Assembly (NCBI GenBank): GCA_001462345.1
Contig: LIUM01000050.1
Coordinates: 37,668-101,667 of the forward strand
Direction of reading: 5' to 3'
Length of the DNA: 64,000 nucleotides
Source of the DNA: Fibrobacteria bacterium AD312
GTDB taxonomy: Bacteria > Fibrobacterota > Fibrobacteria > Fibrobacterales > Fibrobacteraceae
Program-made: the position numbers and the translations under genes
In this document: one piece after another, positions 42,928 through 59,459 of the stretch
How positions within the stretch are numbered: the first letter of the stretch is position 1
Layout: each line of letters opens with the position of its first letter
The notes under the pieces: model-generated
The model's database searches: none
Seen by the model: the letters and a program-made list of their open reading frames with translations, nothing else
Told to the model about the DNA's origin: nothing

Positions 42928-44952
42928 ATGAAACAGATTTTTAGAACTACGCTTTTAGGATATCTAGCTGTTCTTCTATTCCCTTCGTTAGGCTTGGCAG
43001 ACAATCCTATTGCTCAGGCATACTACACTCCAGATCCTGCGCCTATGGTGTGGAATGATACCGTGTTTGTGTATACAGGTAATGATGAAGGAGGATCCTT
43101 CTTTACCATGAATAATTGGCGCGTGTATTCTAGTACTGATATGGTGAATTGGACTGACCGTGGGTTCGTTTTTGGCCATGAAAGTATTACAAATGCGAAG
43201 CCTGCTGGCGACTGGGCTGCTGAATGCATTTATCGTAACGGCAAGTTCTATTACTATGTGACTGTGGAATCCACTAAGGGTGGCCGCGCTGTTGCTGTAG
43301 GCGTTGCTGACAAACCAGATGGTCCATTTAAAGAAGCTTACAACAGGCATATGGCTGGCCCTAACTGGGACTACATTGACCCTACCGTATTCGTTGACGA
43401 TGATGATCAGGCCTATATCTATTGGGGTAATCCCAAGCTTTACTATGCCAAGCTAAAAGAAGACATGATCACCATTGATGGCCAAATCAATGTAACGGAC
43501 ATGAGCCGTGGCTTTGCTCCTAACGGGGAATCCTCCAAGTACACAGAAGGCCCATGGATTCATAAGCGTGGAAATAAATATTATATGATTTATGCATCCC
43601 ATGGTATTCCTGAGAAAATTTCTTATTCGTGGAGCGATAGCCCTACTGGGCCTTGGGAATGGAAAGGTGTCATTCTAGATCAACATAGTGGCTTTGCTTT
43701 TACAAGCCATGCAGGTATCATTGAATTCAAGGGACGTGCGTTTATATTCTACCACACCGCAAAACTTCCTGGTGGTGGCGGCTATAATCGTTCTACTCAA
43801 GTAGATGAATTCACGTTCAATCCTGATGGCACTATTCCTCTGGTTAAACCCACTGATTTGGGTGTGGTAAAACCAATTCACAACTTAGATCCATTTAAAG
43901 TAGTTCAGGCTGAAACCAAGGCTTTCTCGCGAGGCATTGGCACCTACCGTGTAGAAGGCAAGGGCGTATACGTGAATAAGTTGGACAACAATGACTATAT
44001 CAAGGTTCGTTCTGTAGATTTTGGCGATGATGGTGCAGATAAATTCTACGCCGCAGTGAAAGGCGGAAGCGGTACCATCGAAATTCGCTTAGACAAGCAA
44101 GATGGTGAGATGATTGGCCAGTTAAATGTAACGTCTGCGAACGATTTCGTGGAACAGAGTGTTGATGTTTCAGGAGCTGTTGGCGTTCATGACTTGTTCT
44201 TTGTATTCAAAGGTGGAACCAGCATGTTTGAATTTGACTACTGGTATTTTGAAACGGCAGCAGCGGCTATTCCTCAAGGGCCATTCTGTGGTGTAGATAA
44301 GACGGGTTGTGTTGCAACTCCAATACCAGGAAAAATAGAAGTAGAAAATTATGATGTTGGCGGATCGAATAAAGCTTATTATGACGTATCAATAGAAAAT
44401 GAGGGAGCCAAATACCGTGAAGATAGAGTTGATATCGTTGCTGATGAATTAGGAAATTATATGATTGGATATACAGAAGCTGGCGAGTGGCTTGAATATA
44501 CAGTCAATGTAGAAGAAGCAAAAGCTTATCCTTTTAGAGCAAGAGTTTCTAGTGGATCAGAAAGTTCTAGTTTCCAATTATTCTTGGGCGATAAAGCAAT
44601 CACTGATACGATCAAAATAGAAACGACTGGTGATTGGGATACTTATGCTGAAATTGAAGGAACGACTTCAGCCATTTCTTCTGGCGAGCAAGTTCTCAAA
44701 CTATTGATCACAGGTAGTTATGTGAATATTGATTGGATTGAGTTTGGAGAAAAAACGAATTCCATTTCAAAGACTTTTGATTTAGAAAAACAAGGGCTTC
44801 AAACTTATAAAGTCTTTAGTTTACAAGGTCAGTATTTAGGTGATATTCAATCGAATTCAATTCAGGGTTGTAAAAGAGAAATTCATGAAAGATTCCCAGT
44901 AGGTAAGTATGTGATTAGGGATAGTCACCATGCCTATCGAGTGATTAAGTAA
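42928..44952 (+). CDS. GH43 glycosidase with two CBM6 modules and tail; mosaic base composition
   Basis: The 674-residue protein has a signal peptide (about 1-24) and a GH43 domain with D36 (TPDPAPM), D151 (IDPTVF) and E207 (YTEGPW). A first CBM6-like module lies at about 330-450, a second at about 470-605 (GEWLEYTVNVEEA, SYVNIDWIEF), then the shared tail (VFSLQGQYLGDI, GKYVIRD, YRVIK). It probably acts on arabinose or xylose side chains. By eye the catalytic part and first CBM6 (43000-44290) use more G+C-rich codons than the second CBM6 and tail, which look like the rest of the cluster. It starts 14 nt after the previous gene. Confidence 0.88.
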   Translation: MKQIFRTTLLGYLAVLLFPSLGLADNPIAQAYYTPDPAPMVWNDTVFVYTGNDEGGSFFTMNNWRVYSSTDMVNWTDRGFVFGHESITNAKPAGDWAAECIYRNGKFYYYVTVESTKGGRAVAVGVADKPDGPFKEAYNRHMAGPNWDYIDPTVFVDDDDQAYIYWGNPKLYYAKLKEDMITIDGQINVTDMSRGFAPNGESSKYTEGPWIHKRGNKYYMIYASHGIPEKISYSWSDSPTGPWEWKGVILDQHSGFAFTSHAGIIEFKGRAFIFYHTAKLPGGGGYNRSTQVDEFTFNPDGTIPLVKPTDLGVVKPIHNLDPFKVVQAETKAFSRGIGTYRVEGKGVYVNKLDNNDYIKVRSVDFGDDGADKFYAAVKGGSGTIEIRLDKQDGEMIGQLNVTSANDFVEQSVDVSGAVGVHDLFFVFKGGTSMFEFDYWYFETAAAAIPQGPFCGVDKTGCVATPIPGKIEVENYDVGGSNKAYYDVSIENEGAKYREDRVDIVADELGNYMIGYTEAGEWLEYTVNVEEAKAYPFRARVSSGSESSSFQLFLGDKAITDTIKIETTGDWDTYAEIEGTTSAISSGEQVLKLLITGSYVNIDWIEFGEKTNSISKTFDLEKQGLQTYKVFSLQGQYLGDIQSNSIQGCKREIHERFPVGKYVIRDSHHAYRVIK

Positions 44953-44976
44953 AAAAAAGGGATTAGGGAGATTAGG

Positions 44977-51488
<6,512 letters not shown>

Positions 51489-51513
51489 TGAATCAAGTGG
51501 GAAAGGATTTAAT

Positions 51514-54408
51514 ATGAGCAAATTCTGGCATGGCCTTATTTTAACTCTTGCTATAACGATGAGTTATGCTGCAGAGACTACTTCGGAAGTCATGTGGTAT
51601 GATAGTGATGCTGGTAATACATTTACGAATGCTATTCCAATTGGTAACGGATACATGGGCGGCATGATTTATGGTGGCGTTGAAAAAGACGTGATTAACC
51701 TAAATGAAGGCACCGTGTGGTCGGGAGGCCCTGGAGACAACAATAAGGCGGGAGCTGCTGACAAACTGCCCTCTGTTCGTGCCGCTTTGTTTACTCAAGA
51801 TTATAAACTAGCCGAGTCGATTGCTGGTCAAATGGTTGGCTATCAACCCGCCGCTTATCAGCCTGTAGGTGATCTCAACTTATTATTTTCAGGTCACAAG
51901 GGGACAAATTATCGCCGAGAATTAGATTTAAGTACGGCCATTTCTAAAACGACTTATACTTACAATGGAGTGGAATATACAAGAGAATACTTTGCGAATT
52001 ACCCAGATAAGGTAATAGTGATTCACTTGACAGCAAATCAAACAGGAAAGATTTCTTTTGAAGCCTCTTTTACATCGCCTCATGGGAACAAGTCTTTTAG
52101 CACTTTGAACAATAATATTCTCATGATGAATGGAACGATTAATTCCATAAAGTTCCAGAGCCGTCTTCGTATTTCCACAGACGGAGGCACGGTATCAGCA
52201 GGTAGTGGTAAGTTGACTATTTCTGGAGCTAATTCTGCTACCATTATTTTGAATATTGCAAGTAATTTTAAATCGTATAATGATGTTACAGGAGATCCAT
52301 CTACTTTAACGAGTAAGGTGATTGATCAAGTATCTACAAAAACTTATGACGCCTTAAAATCAGCACATTTAAAAGATTACCAAGCTTTGTACAATCGCGT
52401 GCGTTTGAATCTTGGTACACCTGCAAGTAGTGCTGGTGATATTACCACCAATCGAGTCAAATCTTTTAATTCTAATGATGATCCTTCTTTTGTAGAACTT
52501 TATTATCAATTTGGTCGATACCTGATGATTTCAAGTTCTCGTGCAGGCGGGCAACCAGCTAATTTGCAGGGAATATGGAACCGAGATCTTTCTCCTGCTT
52601 GGGGAAGTAAATACACGACTAATATTAATTTGGAAATGAATTATTGGATGGTGGAATCGGCAAACTTGCAAGAATGCATTATTCCTCTTGTCGATAAAAT
52701 TAAGGCGATGGTTGCGCAAGGATCAAAAACAGCAAAGGTACACTGGGGAACAGATAAAGGTTGGGTTGTTCATCACAATACCGATCTTTGGAATCGTACG
52801 GCTCCTATTGATGGCTCTTGGGGTGTATGGCCAACAGGTGGTGGCTGGCTCAGTACGCACTTGTGGGAACATTATCTCTTTACCCAAAATAAAGATTTTT
52901 TGAATGATGTCTATCCAACCATGAAAAGTGCAGCTGAATTTCTTTTGGCTATTCTTGTCGAAGAACCTGTCAGTGGTAAGAAATACCTTGTGACAGCACC
53001 GAGTGCTTCTCCAGAAAATACCCATGGTGGATATAACGTTTGTTTTGCTCCTACTATGGACAACCAGATTATTCGAGACGCCTTTAATTACGTTATAGAA
53101 GCTTCAAAAGTATTAGGCGTAGATAATGAGTTGAGAATTCAATTAGAAGCCGCTGTTAAAAGATTACCTCCAGATCAAATTGGAAAACACAGTCAATTAC
53201 AAGAATGGTTTTTTGATTGGGATGATCCAAGAAGCGATCATCGTCATGTTTCTCATTTGTATGGCCTTTTCCCAAGTGCTCAAATCTCTGTGGATGAAAC
53301 CAAGAATCTTGCTGATGGGGCTAAGCAAACGTTGATTCAAAGAGGGGATTTAGCGACTGGATGGTCCTTGGCATGGAAAATCAATTTATGGGCACGTTTA
53401 CAAGATGGAGATCATGCTTATAATTTAGTTCGCTTGCTTCTTACTCCTGATCGCACCTACAATAATTTATTTGATGCTCATCCTCCATTTCAAATTGATG
53501 GAAACTTTGGTGCCGTTTCTGGAATTAATGAAATGCTATTACAAAGTCAAGGCGGAAAAATTCGTATTCTTCCTGCGTTGCCTTCAAAATGGGCTACAGG
53601 AAACATTGCTGGTATACGTGCCCGTGGTGGCGTGGTCGTTGATTCTCTTGCATGGAAAGATGGAAAACTTACTTATTTGAAATTGACTTCAGAAAATAAT
53701 ACTCCTCTCCATTTAGAATATGCGGGTAAGACTTTTTCTATTACTACAAAAAGCGATTCCACTTATGAATTAGATGGAAATTTGAAATTATTAAATCAGC
53801 CTTTTGAAGCCGTTGTAATTCCTGCAAGAATCCAAGCAGAAGATTATGTTGAAATGTCAGGAGTAGAAATAGAAACAGGCTCTGATAATGAAGTGAATAT
53901 CGGGTGGATCAACGATGGCGATTGGGTGTCTTTTCTTGTGCGTTCTCCTTCGGCAACTACATTCAAATGGCGTATTAGCGTGGGTTCTGCTGCAGAAGAA
54001 GCAAGTGAAATTATATTAAAAGATTCTTCGGGAAATGTTCTTGCAAGGCAAACCATTGATCTTACAAAAACGACTGGATGGAATGATTGGTACGAAACAG
54101 AAACGGATGTGGAGCTTCCTGCTGGCGTACAAAAACTGACTATGGAATTTACAGGCACTAGTACCTATTTAGTGAACGTGAATTGGATTGAATTTGAAAA
54201 CACCACTTTGTTTGGGTCTGCTCTAAAAATGGATGCACAACAACAAAACCGTCCATGTCAAATTTTTGATATGAATGGAAAATATTTAGGGCAGTTAAAT
54301 GTCCAGAATTGGAATCAAGTTGTGGACTTGATGAAAGGAAATAATTATTCGCGAGGCGTCTATCTTGTGATGGATAAAGCGAATGCAAAAGTGGTTCATA
54401 TAAAATGA
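51514..54408 (+). CDS. GH95 alpha-L-fucosidase/alpha-L-galactosidase with CBM6-like module and tail
   Basis: The 964-residue protein has a signal peptide (about 1-20) and the GH95 start VMWYDSDAGNTFTNAIPIGN, GYMGGMIYGGV, LNEGTVWSGGP, the barrel motifs NLQGIWNRDLSPAWGSKY and NINLEMNYW, and a C-terminal sandwich to about 750. GH95 removes alpha-1,2-L-fucose or alpha-L-galactose. A CBM6-like module (about 770-895) more divergent than those of the neighbours, and a tail (IFDMNGKYLGQL, GVYLVMD) follow. Its stop overlaps an ATG of the next frame. Confidence 0.9.
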   Translation: MSKFWHGLILTLAITMSYAAETTSEVMWYDSDAGNTFTNAIPIGNGYMGGMIYGGVEKDVINLNEGTVWSGGPGDNNKAGAADKLPSVRAALFTQDYKLAESIAGQMVGYQPAAYQPVGDLNLLFSGHKGTNYRRELDLSTAISKTTYTYNGVEYTREYFANYPDKVIVIHLTANQTGKISFEASFTSPHGNKSFSTLNNNILMMNGTINSIKFQSRLRISTDGGTVSAGSGKLTISGANSATIILNIASNFKSYNDVTGDPSTLTSKVIDQVSTKTYDALKSAHLKDYQALYNRVRLNLGTPASSAGDITTNRVKSFNSNDDPSFVELYYQFGRYLMISSSRAGGQPANLQGIWNRDLSPAWGSKYTTNINLEMNYWMVESANLQECIIPLVDKIKAMVAQGSKTAKVHWGTDKGWVVHHNTDLWNRTAPIDGSWGVWPTGGGWLSTHLWEHYLFTQNKDFLNDVYPTMKSAAEFLLAILVEEPVSGKKYLVTAPSASPENTHGGYNVCFAPTMDNQIIRDAFNYVIEASKVLGVDNELRIQLEAAVKRLPPDQIGKHSQLQEWFFDWDDPRSDHRHVSHLYGLFPSAQISVDETKNLADGAKQTLIQRGDLATGWSLAWKINLWARLQDGDHAYNLVRLLLTPDRTYNNLFDAHPPFQIDGNFGAVSGINEMLLQSQGGKIRILPALPSKWATGNIAGIRARGGVVVDSLAWKDGKLTYLKLTSENNTPLHLEYAGKTFSITTKSDSTYELDGNLKLLNQPFEAVVIPARIQAEDYVEMSGVEIETGSDNEVNIGWINDGDWVSFLVRSPSATTFKWRISVGSAAEEASEIILKDSSGNVLARQTIDLTKTTGWNDWYETETDVELPAGVQKLTMEFTGTSTYLVNVNWIEFENTTLFGSALKMDAQQQNRPCQIFDMNGKYLGQLNVQNWNQVVDLMKGNNYSRGVYLVMDKANAKVVHIK

Positions 54409-54434
54409 GTTTACAAAAAGTGAAGGAAAATAAA

Positions 54435-56423
54435 ATGAATAAGATTAAACTATCCATTCTTTTTACAGCGGTAGCAATACTACCTGCTTTTTCACAAATT
54501 AATGATTTAGTTAAAACACCTCCGATGGGATGGAATAGCTGGAATGTTTTCCATGAAAACATTAATGAAAATCAAATTAAAGAAATTGCCGATGTCATGG
54601 TTTCTTCTGGTATGAAAGATGCTGGTTACATATATTTGAACTTGGACGATAACTGGATGGCAAAAACCAGAAATGCCAATGGCGATTTGCAAGCAGACCC
54701 TACGCGTTTTCCAAGTGGAATGAAGGCATTAGGCGATTACATTCATAACAAGGGCTTAAAGTTTGGTATTTATGGTGACCGTGGTGTTCGTACCTGCCAT
54801 CATTACAACAATAGCAATCAATTCCCGAATTCGGGGAGCGGAAGCTATATGAAAGAAGAACGAGATGCAAAGACTTTTGCTTCTTGGGGTGTAGATTACC
54901 TAAAGTATGATAACTGCGAACCAGCACCAGGGTCAAATCAAAGACAAGATTATGAACGCATGCGAGATGCGCTTTTAAAATCTGGTCGAGACATTGTATT
55001 TAGTATTTGTGCATGGGGTTATCAAGATTGGATGCCAAAAACTGGTAATCTATGGCGTACTACAGGAGATATTAGCAATGCATGGGAAGCAAAACCAGGG
55101 GATTGGTTCCGCGGTGTGGCTGATATTATTGAAGAAAATGAAAAGCTTTATATCCATGCTGGTCCTGGAAAATGGAATGACCCAGATATGTTACAAGTGG
55201 GTAATGGAAAATTGACAATGGATGAATCAAGATCTCACATGACGATGTGGGCTATGATGGCTGCTCCTTTGCTCACAGGAAATGACTTGCGTAAAATGAC
55301 TCCTGAAATTAAAGACATTTATATGAATGCGGAAATGATTGCCGTGAATCAAGACTCTGCAGGCATTGCAGGGCATCGTGTGAGTAATGAAAATGGGAAA
55401 CAAATTTGGATTAGATATCTTGGTTCTCAAAACAGTGGTAATATAGCCGTTGCTTTATATAATAAAAACAACACGACTCAAACCATAGATTTGAATTTTG
55501 CTGATATAGGTATCACAGGAGAAGTGAGCGTTCGTGATATTTGGCAGAAAAAAGATCTCGGTCTTCTCAAAACAAGTCTCTCTGCAGAAGTTCCTGCACA
55601 CGGCACAACTTTCCTTCGCTTAACAACAAAATTAGATCCTGCAGAACGTTTTGGAGATAATGCGATTGCCATTCCAGGGAAATTAGAAACGGAAAATTAT
55701 GATAAGGGTAGTGCTGGTCTTGCCTATAGTGATGCCGAAGTTGAAAATCAAGGAAATGCATTTCGTGAAGGCGGAGTAGATGTCGTTGGTCTAAATTGTG
55801 CTGCCGTTGCAGAAGGTACATTCTTGAAGAGTTCAGATTGTGAAGGATTTGCTATCGGTTATACAAATGTGGGCGAATGGATGCGCTACACAGTAAACAT
55901 CGCAAAAACTCAAACGTACTATGTAGTGGCTCGCGTTTCTAGCGGTTCAGAAAACTCTAGTTTTCTTTTGTTCTTAAATGATAAGGCTGTTACAGACACC
56001 ATTAAAATACCTCAAGGTGCCGATTGGGATACATACACTACGGTGAGTGTGACTAGTCAAGAAATGACAGCTGGTGAACAAGCTCTCAAATTACAGATTA
56101 CAGGCAGTTACGTGAATGTGGATTGGCTTTACTTCTGTGAAGAAGAAAACTGCGCAGATACTATCAAAACCGCAATTCATGCTGGAGTAAATAATCAGAA
56201 TCTTGAATTGATGTCTCAAGTAAAAGTAAGTGAATTCAATGTTTTCAGCATTACAGGGAAGCATCTTGGCCGTATCCATTTTGATGGCTCGATGCTCTCG
56301 AATATTATTTCAAAGAACGATGCTTTTGCAAATGAGATGAAACAAGCAGGTTATACAAATGGCGTATATATAGTGCGTGCTGTAAAAGGAGATAAAGCAC
56401 TAAAAATAGTAGTGAAAGAATAA
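54435..56423 (+). CDS. GH27 alpha-galactosidase with CBM6 and tail
   Basis: The ATG at 54435 is chosen because it opens a signal peptide (MNKIKLSILFTAVAILPAFS) behind AAGGAA; the ATG at 54405 overlapping the previous stop would add ten charged residues. The 662-residue protein has TPPMGWNSWNVF, nucleophile D159 (YLKYDNC) and acid/base D251 (WNDPDML), giving retaining alpha-galactosidase (or beta-L-arabinopyranosidase) activity. A CBM6 (about 405-570) carries an insertion with cysteines (GLNCAAVAEGTF, SSDCEGF). The tail is longer than in the others (VFSITGKHLGRI, GVYIVRA, IVVKE). Confidence 0.9.
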   Translation: MNKIKLSILFTAVAILPAFSQINDLVKTPPMGWNSWNVFHENINENQIKEIADVMVSSGMKDAGYIYLNLDDNWMAKTRNANGDLQADPTRFPSGMKALGDYIHNKGLKFGIYGDRGVRTCHHYNNSNQFPNSGSGSYMKEERDAKTFASWGVDYLKYDNCEPAPGSNQRQDYERMRDALLKSGRDIVFSICAWGYQDWMPKTGNLWRTTGDISNAWEAKPGDWFRGVADIIEENEKLYIHAGPGKWNDPDMLQVGNGKLTMDESRSHMTMWAMMAAPLLTGNDLRKMTPEIKDIYMNAEMIAVNQDSAGIAGHRVSNENGKQIWIRYLGSQNSGNIAVALYNKNNTTQTIDLNFADIGITGEVSVRDIWQKKDLGLLKTSLSAEVPAHGTTFLRLTTKLDPAERFGDNAIAIPGKLETENYDKGSAGLAYSDAEVENQGNAFREGGVDVVGLNCAAVAEGTFLKSSDCEGFAIGYTNVGEWMRYTVNIAKTQTYYVVARVSSGSENSSFLLFLNDKAVTDTIKIPQGADWDTYTTVSVTSQEMTAGEQALKLQITGSYVNVDWLYFCEEENCADTIKTAIHAGVNNQNLELMSQVKVSEFNVFSITGKHLGRIHFDGSMLSNIISKNDAFANEMKQAGYTNGVYIVRAVKGDKALKIVVKE

Positions 56424-56475
56424 ACCTAATATTCGGAATACACTTTGTGGAGATTGGGTATTCCATAGGAAGCTT

Positions 56476-58221
56476 ATGGATATTATAAAAATCATAGCCA
56501 TTATTGTGATGGCTTATTTTCCTGCCTTCGCAGTGACCAACCAATTTCGCGGTGTGAATTGGGCTGATAAACGAGATAATTTTGTTTCGGAAGTTCTTGT
56601 GCTTTCGGGATTATCGCTTTCGGATACTTATGAATCTGCTTCGATTGTGGCTGATCGCGTTATAGGTCAGTTTGTGGAATTGCTTGGAACTAATAGCGTT
56701 CGACTTCCTATTAATGAACCTACCGTTTCCACGTTCTGGAATACTTATACTGGGGTAATTGATGTTGGCTTAAAAAAAGGACGTGTGGTTTTAGGCTATT
56801 GGGGCCCTGCACAACCATCTGGCCCAAAAAATATGGATAATTGGTGGGCTATGTGGGATACCGTCGTAAAAAAATACGGCGAAGATCCAAATGCATATTT
56901 TGAGATATTCAATGAGCCCCATATGTACACAAAGGAGGAGCTCAGGAATCTTTATGCCTCATGGCTTACAAGATACCCTAATGTTCCTCGTGATCACATC
57001 ATTCTTGATGGAAGTGGCATGGCACAGAATGTGCCTGATATAGCAAGTGATAGTCGTTTTGATGGCTGCCTTTTTGCAGTACATGAATACACGTTTTGGA
57101 ATATGAGTATCACGACTGAAGCTGGCTGGAAAAATTCCATTAAGGGAAAAGTGGGCAACTATTCTGATCGTACCATTTGTACAGAATGGGGTGGCGCTAT
57201 GAGCCCTGGTGACAAAGCGGGTGTCCACTACGAAACAATGGATTACAATCAACAACCAACCAACTACTTTATGGCCTATATTCGTGGCATTCCAGAACAA
57301 TTGCGTGAATGGAAAATGGGTAGCTTCTATTGGCCTGGGCTTAGAGATGGCGATTGGTATAGCATGACAAAACGCAGTGGTGAAGGGGCGAATATCAAGC
57401 TAGAGATTGTAAACCAATCTGGAGTCGATCGCATGCAATATTCTTGGACGGATACAGTTGAAGTTCCGCCTGTACCACAAGAACCGTTCGGAAGTTTTAA
57501 TGGCGAACTGGAAATAGCTGGCGAACCTACTTCTATTCCAGGGACAATTGAAGTAGAAAATTTTGATTTGGGTGGTAATCAAGTTTCGTTTTATGATAAA
57601 GACACAGAAAATAAAGGGAATGCTTATCGAAAAAATGCTGTAGACGTTGTTGGTCTTGATTGTGCTGAAATTGCCGAAGGTGTTTTTGTGAAAGGAACCG
57701 ATTGTGCTCACTATGCTCTAGGCTATACGGAAGCTGGTGAATGGCTTGAATACACCGTAAACGTGGAATCTGAAAACGTTTACACTATAGAAGCACGTGT
57801 GGCTTCTGGAGGAGATAATTCTTCGTTTAGATTATTCTTAGATGATGAACCGATAGCGGATACTATTAAAGCAGAGAATACTGGCGATTGGGATACTTAT
57901 ACTACGGTTTCTATGGTGACTTCAAAACTCTCTAAAGGGGAACACATATTAAAACTTCTCATCACTGGGAGCTACGTCAATATTGACAATTTGAAATTTA
58001 CAGAAGGGACGATTCGTCTTTCAGAGCCTCTTCATTTTATTTCTAGAAAAGGGATGCAAGAATATAGTGTCTATCATTTGAATGGGGCGCTTCTAGGTAA
58101 TTATAATGCGGTAGATATGAATTCACTCAAAAGAGAAATGCATCGTTCCAATTTAAAATCAGGTATTTATTTTGTGCGTTCAAAAACAGGACAAATAAAT
58201 CAACTCATAGAGTTGAAGTAA
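56476..58221 (+). CDS. GH5 glycosidase with CBM6 and tail
   Basis: The 581-residue protein has a signal peptide (about 1-19) and a GH5 barrel (about 20-330) that starts FRGVNWADKRDNF, with acid/base E147 (EIFNEPH) and nucleophile E237 (ICTEWGGA). Subfamily and substrate are uncertain; xylan, glucan or mannan are possible. A CBM6 (about 355-505), with the same cysteine insertion as in the GH27 enzyme, and the tail (VYHLNGALLGNY, SLKREM, GIYFVRS, LIELK) follow. AGGAA lies 5 nt before the ATG. It is the last gene of the operon. Confidence 0.87.
   Translation: MDIIKIIAIIVMAYFPAFAVTNQFRGVNWADKRDNFVSEVLVLSGLSLSDTYESASIVADRVIGQFVELLGTNSVRLPINEPTVSTFWNTYTGVIDVGLKKGRVVLGYWGPAQPSGPKNMDNWWAMWDTVVKKYGEDPNAYFEIFNEPHMYTKEELRNLYASWLTRYPNVPRDHIILDGSGMAQNVPDIASDSRFDGCLFAVHEYTFWNMSITTEAGWKNSIKGKVGNYSDRTICTEWGGAMSPGDKAGVHYETMDYNQQPTNYFMAYIRGIPEQLREWKMGSFYWPGLRDGDWYSMTKRSGEGANIKLEIVNQSGVDRMQYSWTDTVEVPPVPQEPFGSFNGELEIAGEPTSIPGTIEVENFDLGGNQVSFYDKDTENKGNAYRKNAVDVVGLDCAEIAEGVFVKGTDCAHYALGYTEAGEWLEYTVNVESENVYTIEARVASGGDNSSFRLFLDDEPIADTIKAENTGDWDTYTTVSMVTSKLSKGEHILKLLITGSYVNIDNLKFTEGTIRLSEPLHFISRKGMQEYSVYHLNGALLGNYNAVDMNSLKREMHRSNLKSGIYFVRSKTGQINQLIELK
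57766..58011 (+). repeat. CBM6-encoding repeat, copy in GH5 gene
   Basis: Partner of 42458-42703; identical length, about 20 differences by eye. Confidence 0.85.
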
Positions 58222-58250
58222 TAATTTTTGCATCCAAAAAATGCAAAAAA

Positions 58251-58328
58251 AGCCACAGATACATAAAAGTGGCTCCTTTACGAGACCAAAAGAGGCGTGA
58301 GATCTTTTTAGATTTCATGCCTTTTTTA
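58251..58328 (+). terminator. Two consecutive terminator-like hairpins closing the hemicellulase operon
   Basis: AGCCAC/GTGGCT (58251-58274) is followed by a second imperfect stem from AGGCGTGA to TTCATGCCT (58293-58321) with six to seven T residues. The second is the stronger terminator. Confidence 0.75.
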
Positions 58329-58477
58329 TAACGAAATTTTATAAATCAAATATTCACTAAAAAAATGATAAATCACTATTAAAGAGTGCTTAATAAAGCA
58401 CTTAAAAAGAAAAGAAAAAGTTTTATTCTCTCGTAAATGATATATTAACAGAGATACAAGATAATCATGGAGTTGAA

Positions 58478-59347
58478 ATGACAAAAAGAACAATTTCGGA
58501 AGTGGTACGAGGCCAATCTGCTATTGATGGCGCTGGGGTTCATTTACGTCGAGTTTTAGGACTCCGTACCATTGAATCATTCGACCCATTTTTAATGTTA
58601 GATGGTTTTGATTCACTTAATCCTGAAGATTATATTAAAGGATTTCCATGGCATCCGCATCGTGGAATCGAAACGGTTACCTATTTATTGAAAGGCAAAA
58701 TAGAACATGGTGACAGTCTCGGCAATAAAGGCATTATTGGCGAAGAACAATGCCAATGGATGACGGCTGGTTCTGGAATCATTCATCAGGAAATGCCTCA
58801 GGCATCAGAGCAAATGCTAGGTTGTCAATTATGGGTGAATCTTCCTCAAAAAAATAAGATGACATCCCCTGCGTATAATGATATCCGACCAGAAAACATT
58901 ATTCGCATACAAGAAGATAATGCGAAGGTTGGCATACTTTCGGGAAGTTATCAAGGACATAAGGGGGCATACGACGCCAAGTATATTGATGTTCAATATT
59001 TGGATATCTTGTTAAAGCCAAATTCGATATGGAAATACAAAGAAACACCTAATGACCAAACCTTGTTTCTTTATCTCATTCAAGGTACATTAGCCGCTAA
59101 CGACGCTCTAGATCAATTTGAAGAAAAAGCCTGCGCCATTCTTATGAAACCCTCTTCAAACGATGCCTCATCTTATGATGAAGTGATTGTCAAATCGGGG
59201 CCAGAAGGGGCACGTTTTTTTCTAATAGCAGCAAAGCCTCTTCATGAACCTGTGGCATGGGGTGGTCCTATTGTGATGAATACAAAACAAGAACTCAATC
59301 TCGCTTTTGAAGAAATAAAAAATAATACATTCATTAAGCATGGTTAG
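58478..59347 (+). CDS. Pirin-family bicupin protein
   Basis: The 289-residue protein matches pirin: VLGLRTIESFDPFLMLDGFD, the metal ligands H59 and H61 in WHPHRGIETVTY, and H103 and E105 in GIIHQEMP. The C-terminal cupin (YLDILLKPNSIW) follows. Bacterial members include quercetin dioxygenase-like enzymes and regulators; which applies here is unknown. GGAG lies 5 nt before the ATG. It is separated from the hemicellulase operon by terminators. Confidence 0.92.
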   Translation: MTKRTISEVVRGQSAIDGAGVHLRRVLGLRTIESFDPFLMLDGFDSLNPEDYIKGFPWHPHRGIETVTYLLKGKIEHGDSLGNKGIIGEEQCQWMTAGSGIIHQEMPQASEQMLGCQLWVNLPQKNKMTSPAYNDIRPENIIRIQEDNAKVGILSGSYQGHKGAYDAKYIDVQYLDILLKPNSIWKYKETPNDQTLFLYLIQGTLAANDALDQFEEKACAILMKPSSNDASSYDEVIVKSGPEGARFFLIAAKPLHEPVAWGGPIVMNTKQELNLAFEEIKNNTFIKHG

Positions 59348-59459
59348 ATTTGATTTACTATGAGAATAAAACAGAAATGAACGTGAGAATGATATCATAA
59401 AAAAAGATTCTTTATATTATGTCTGTGTGGAAGATTATAAACGTTTAATTAAATAGCAT

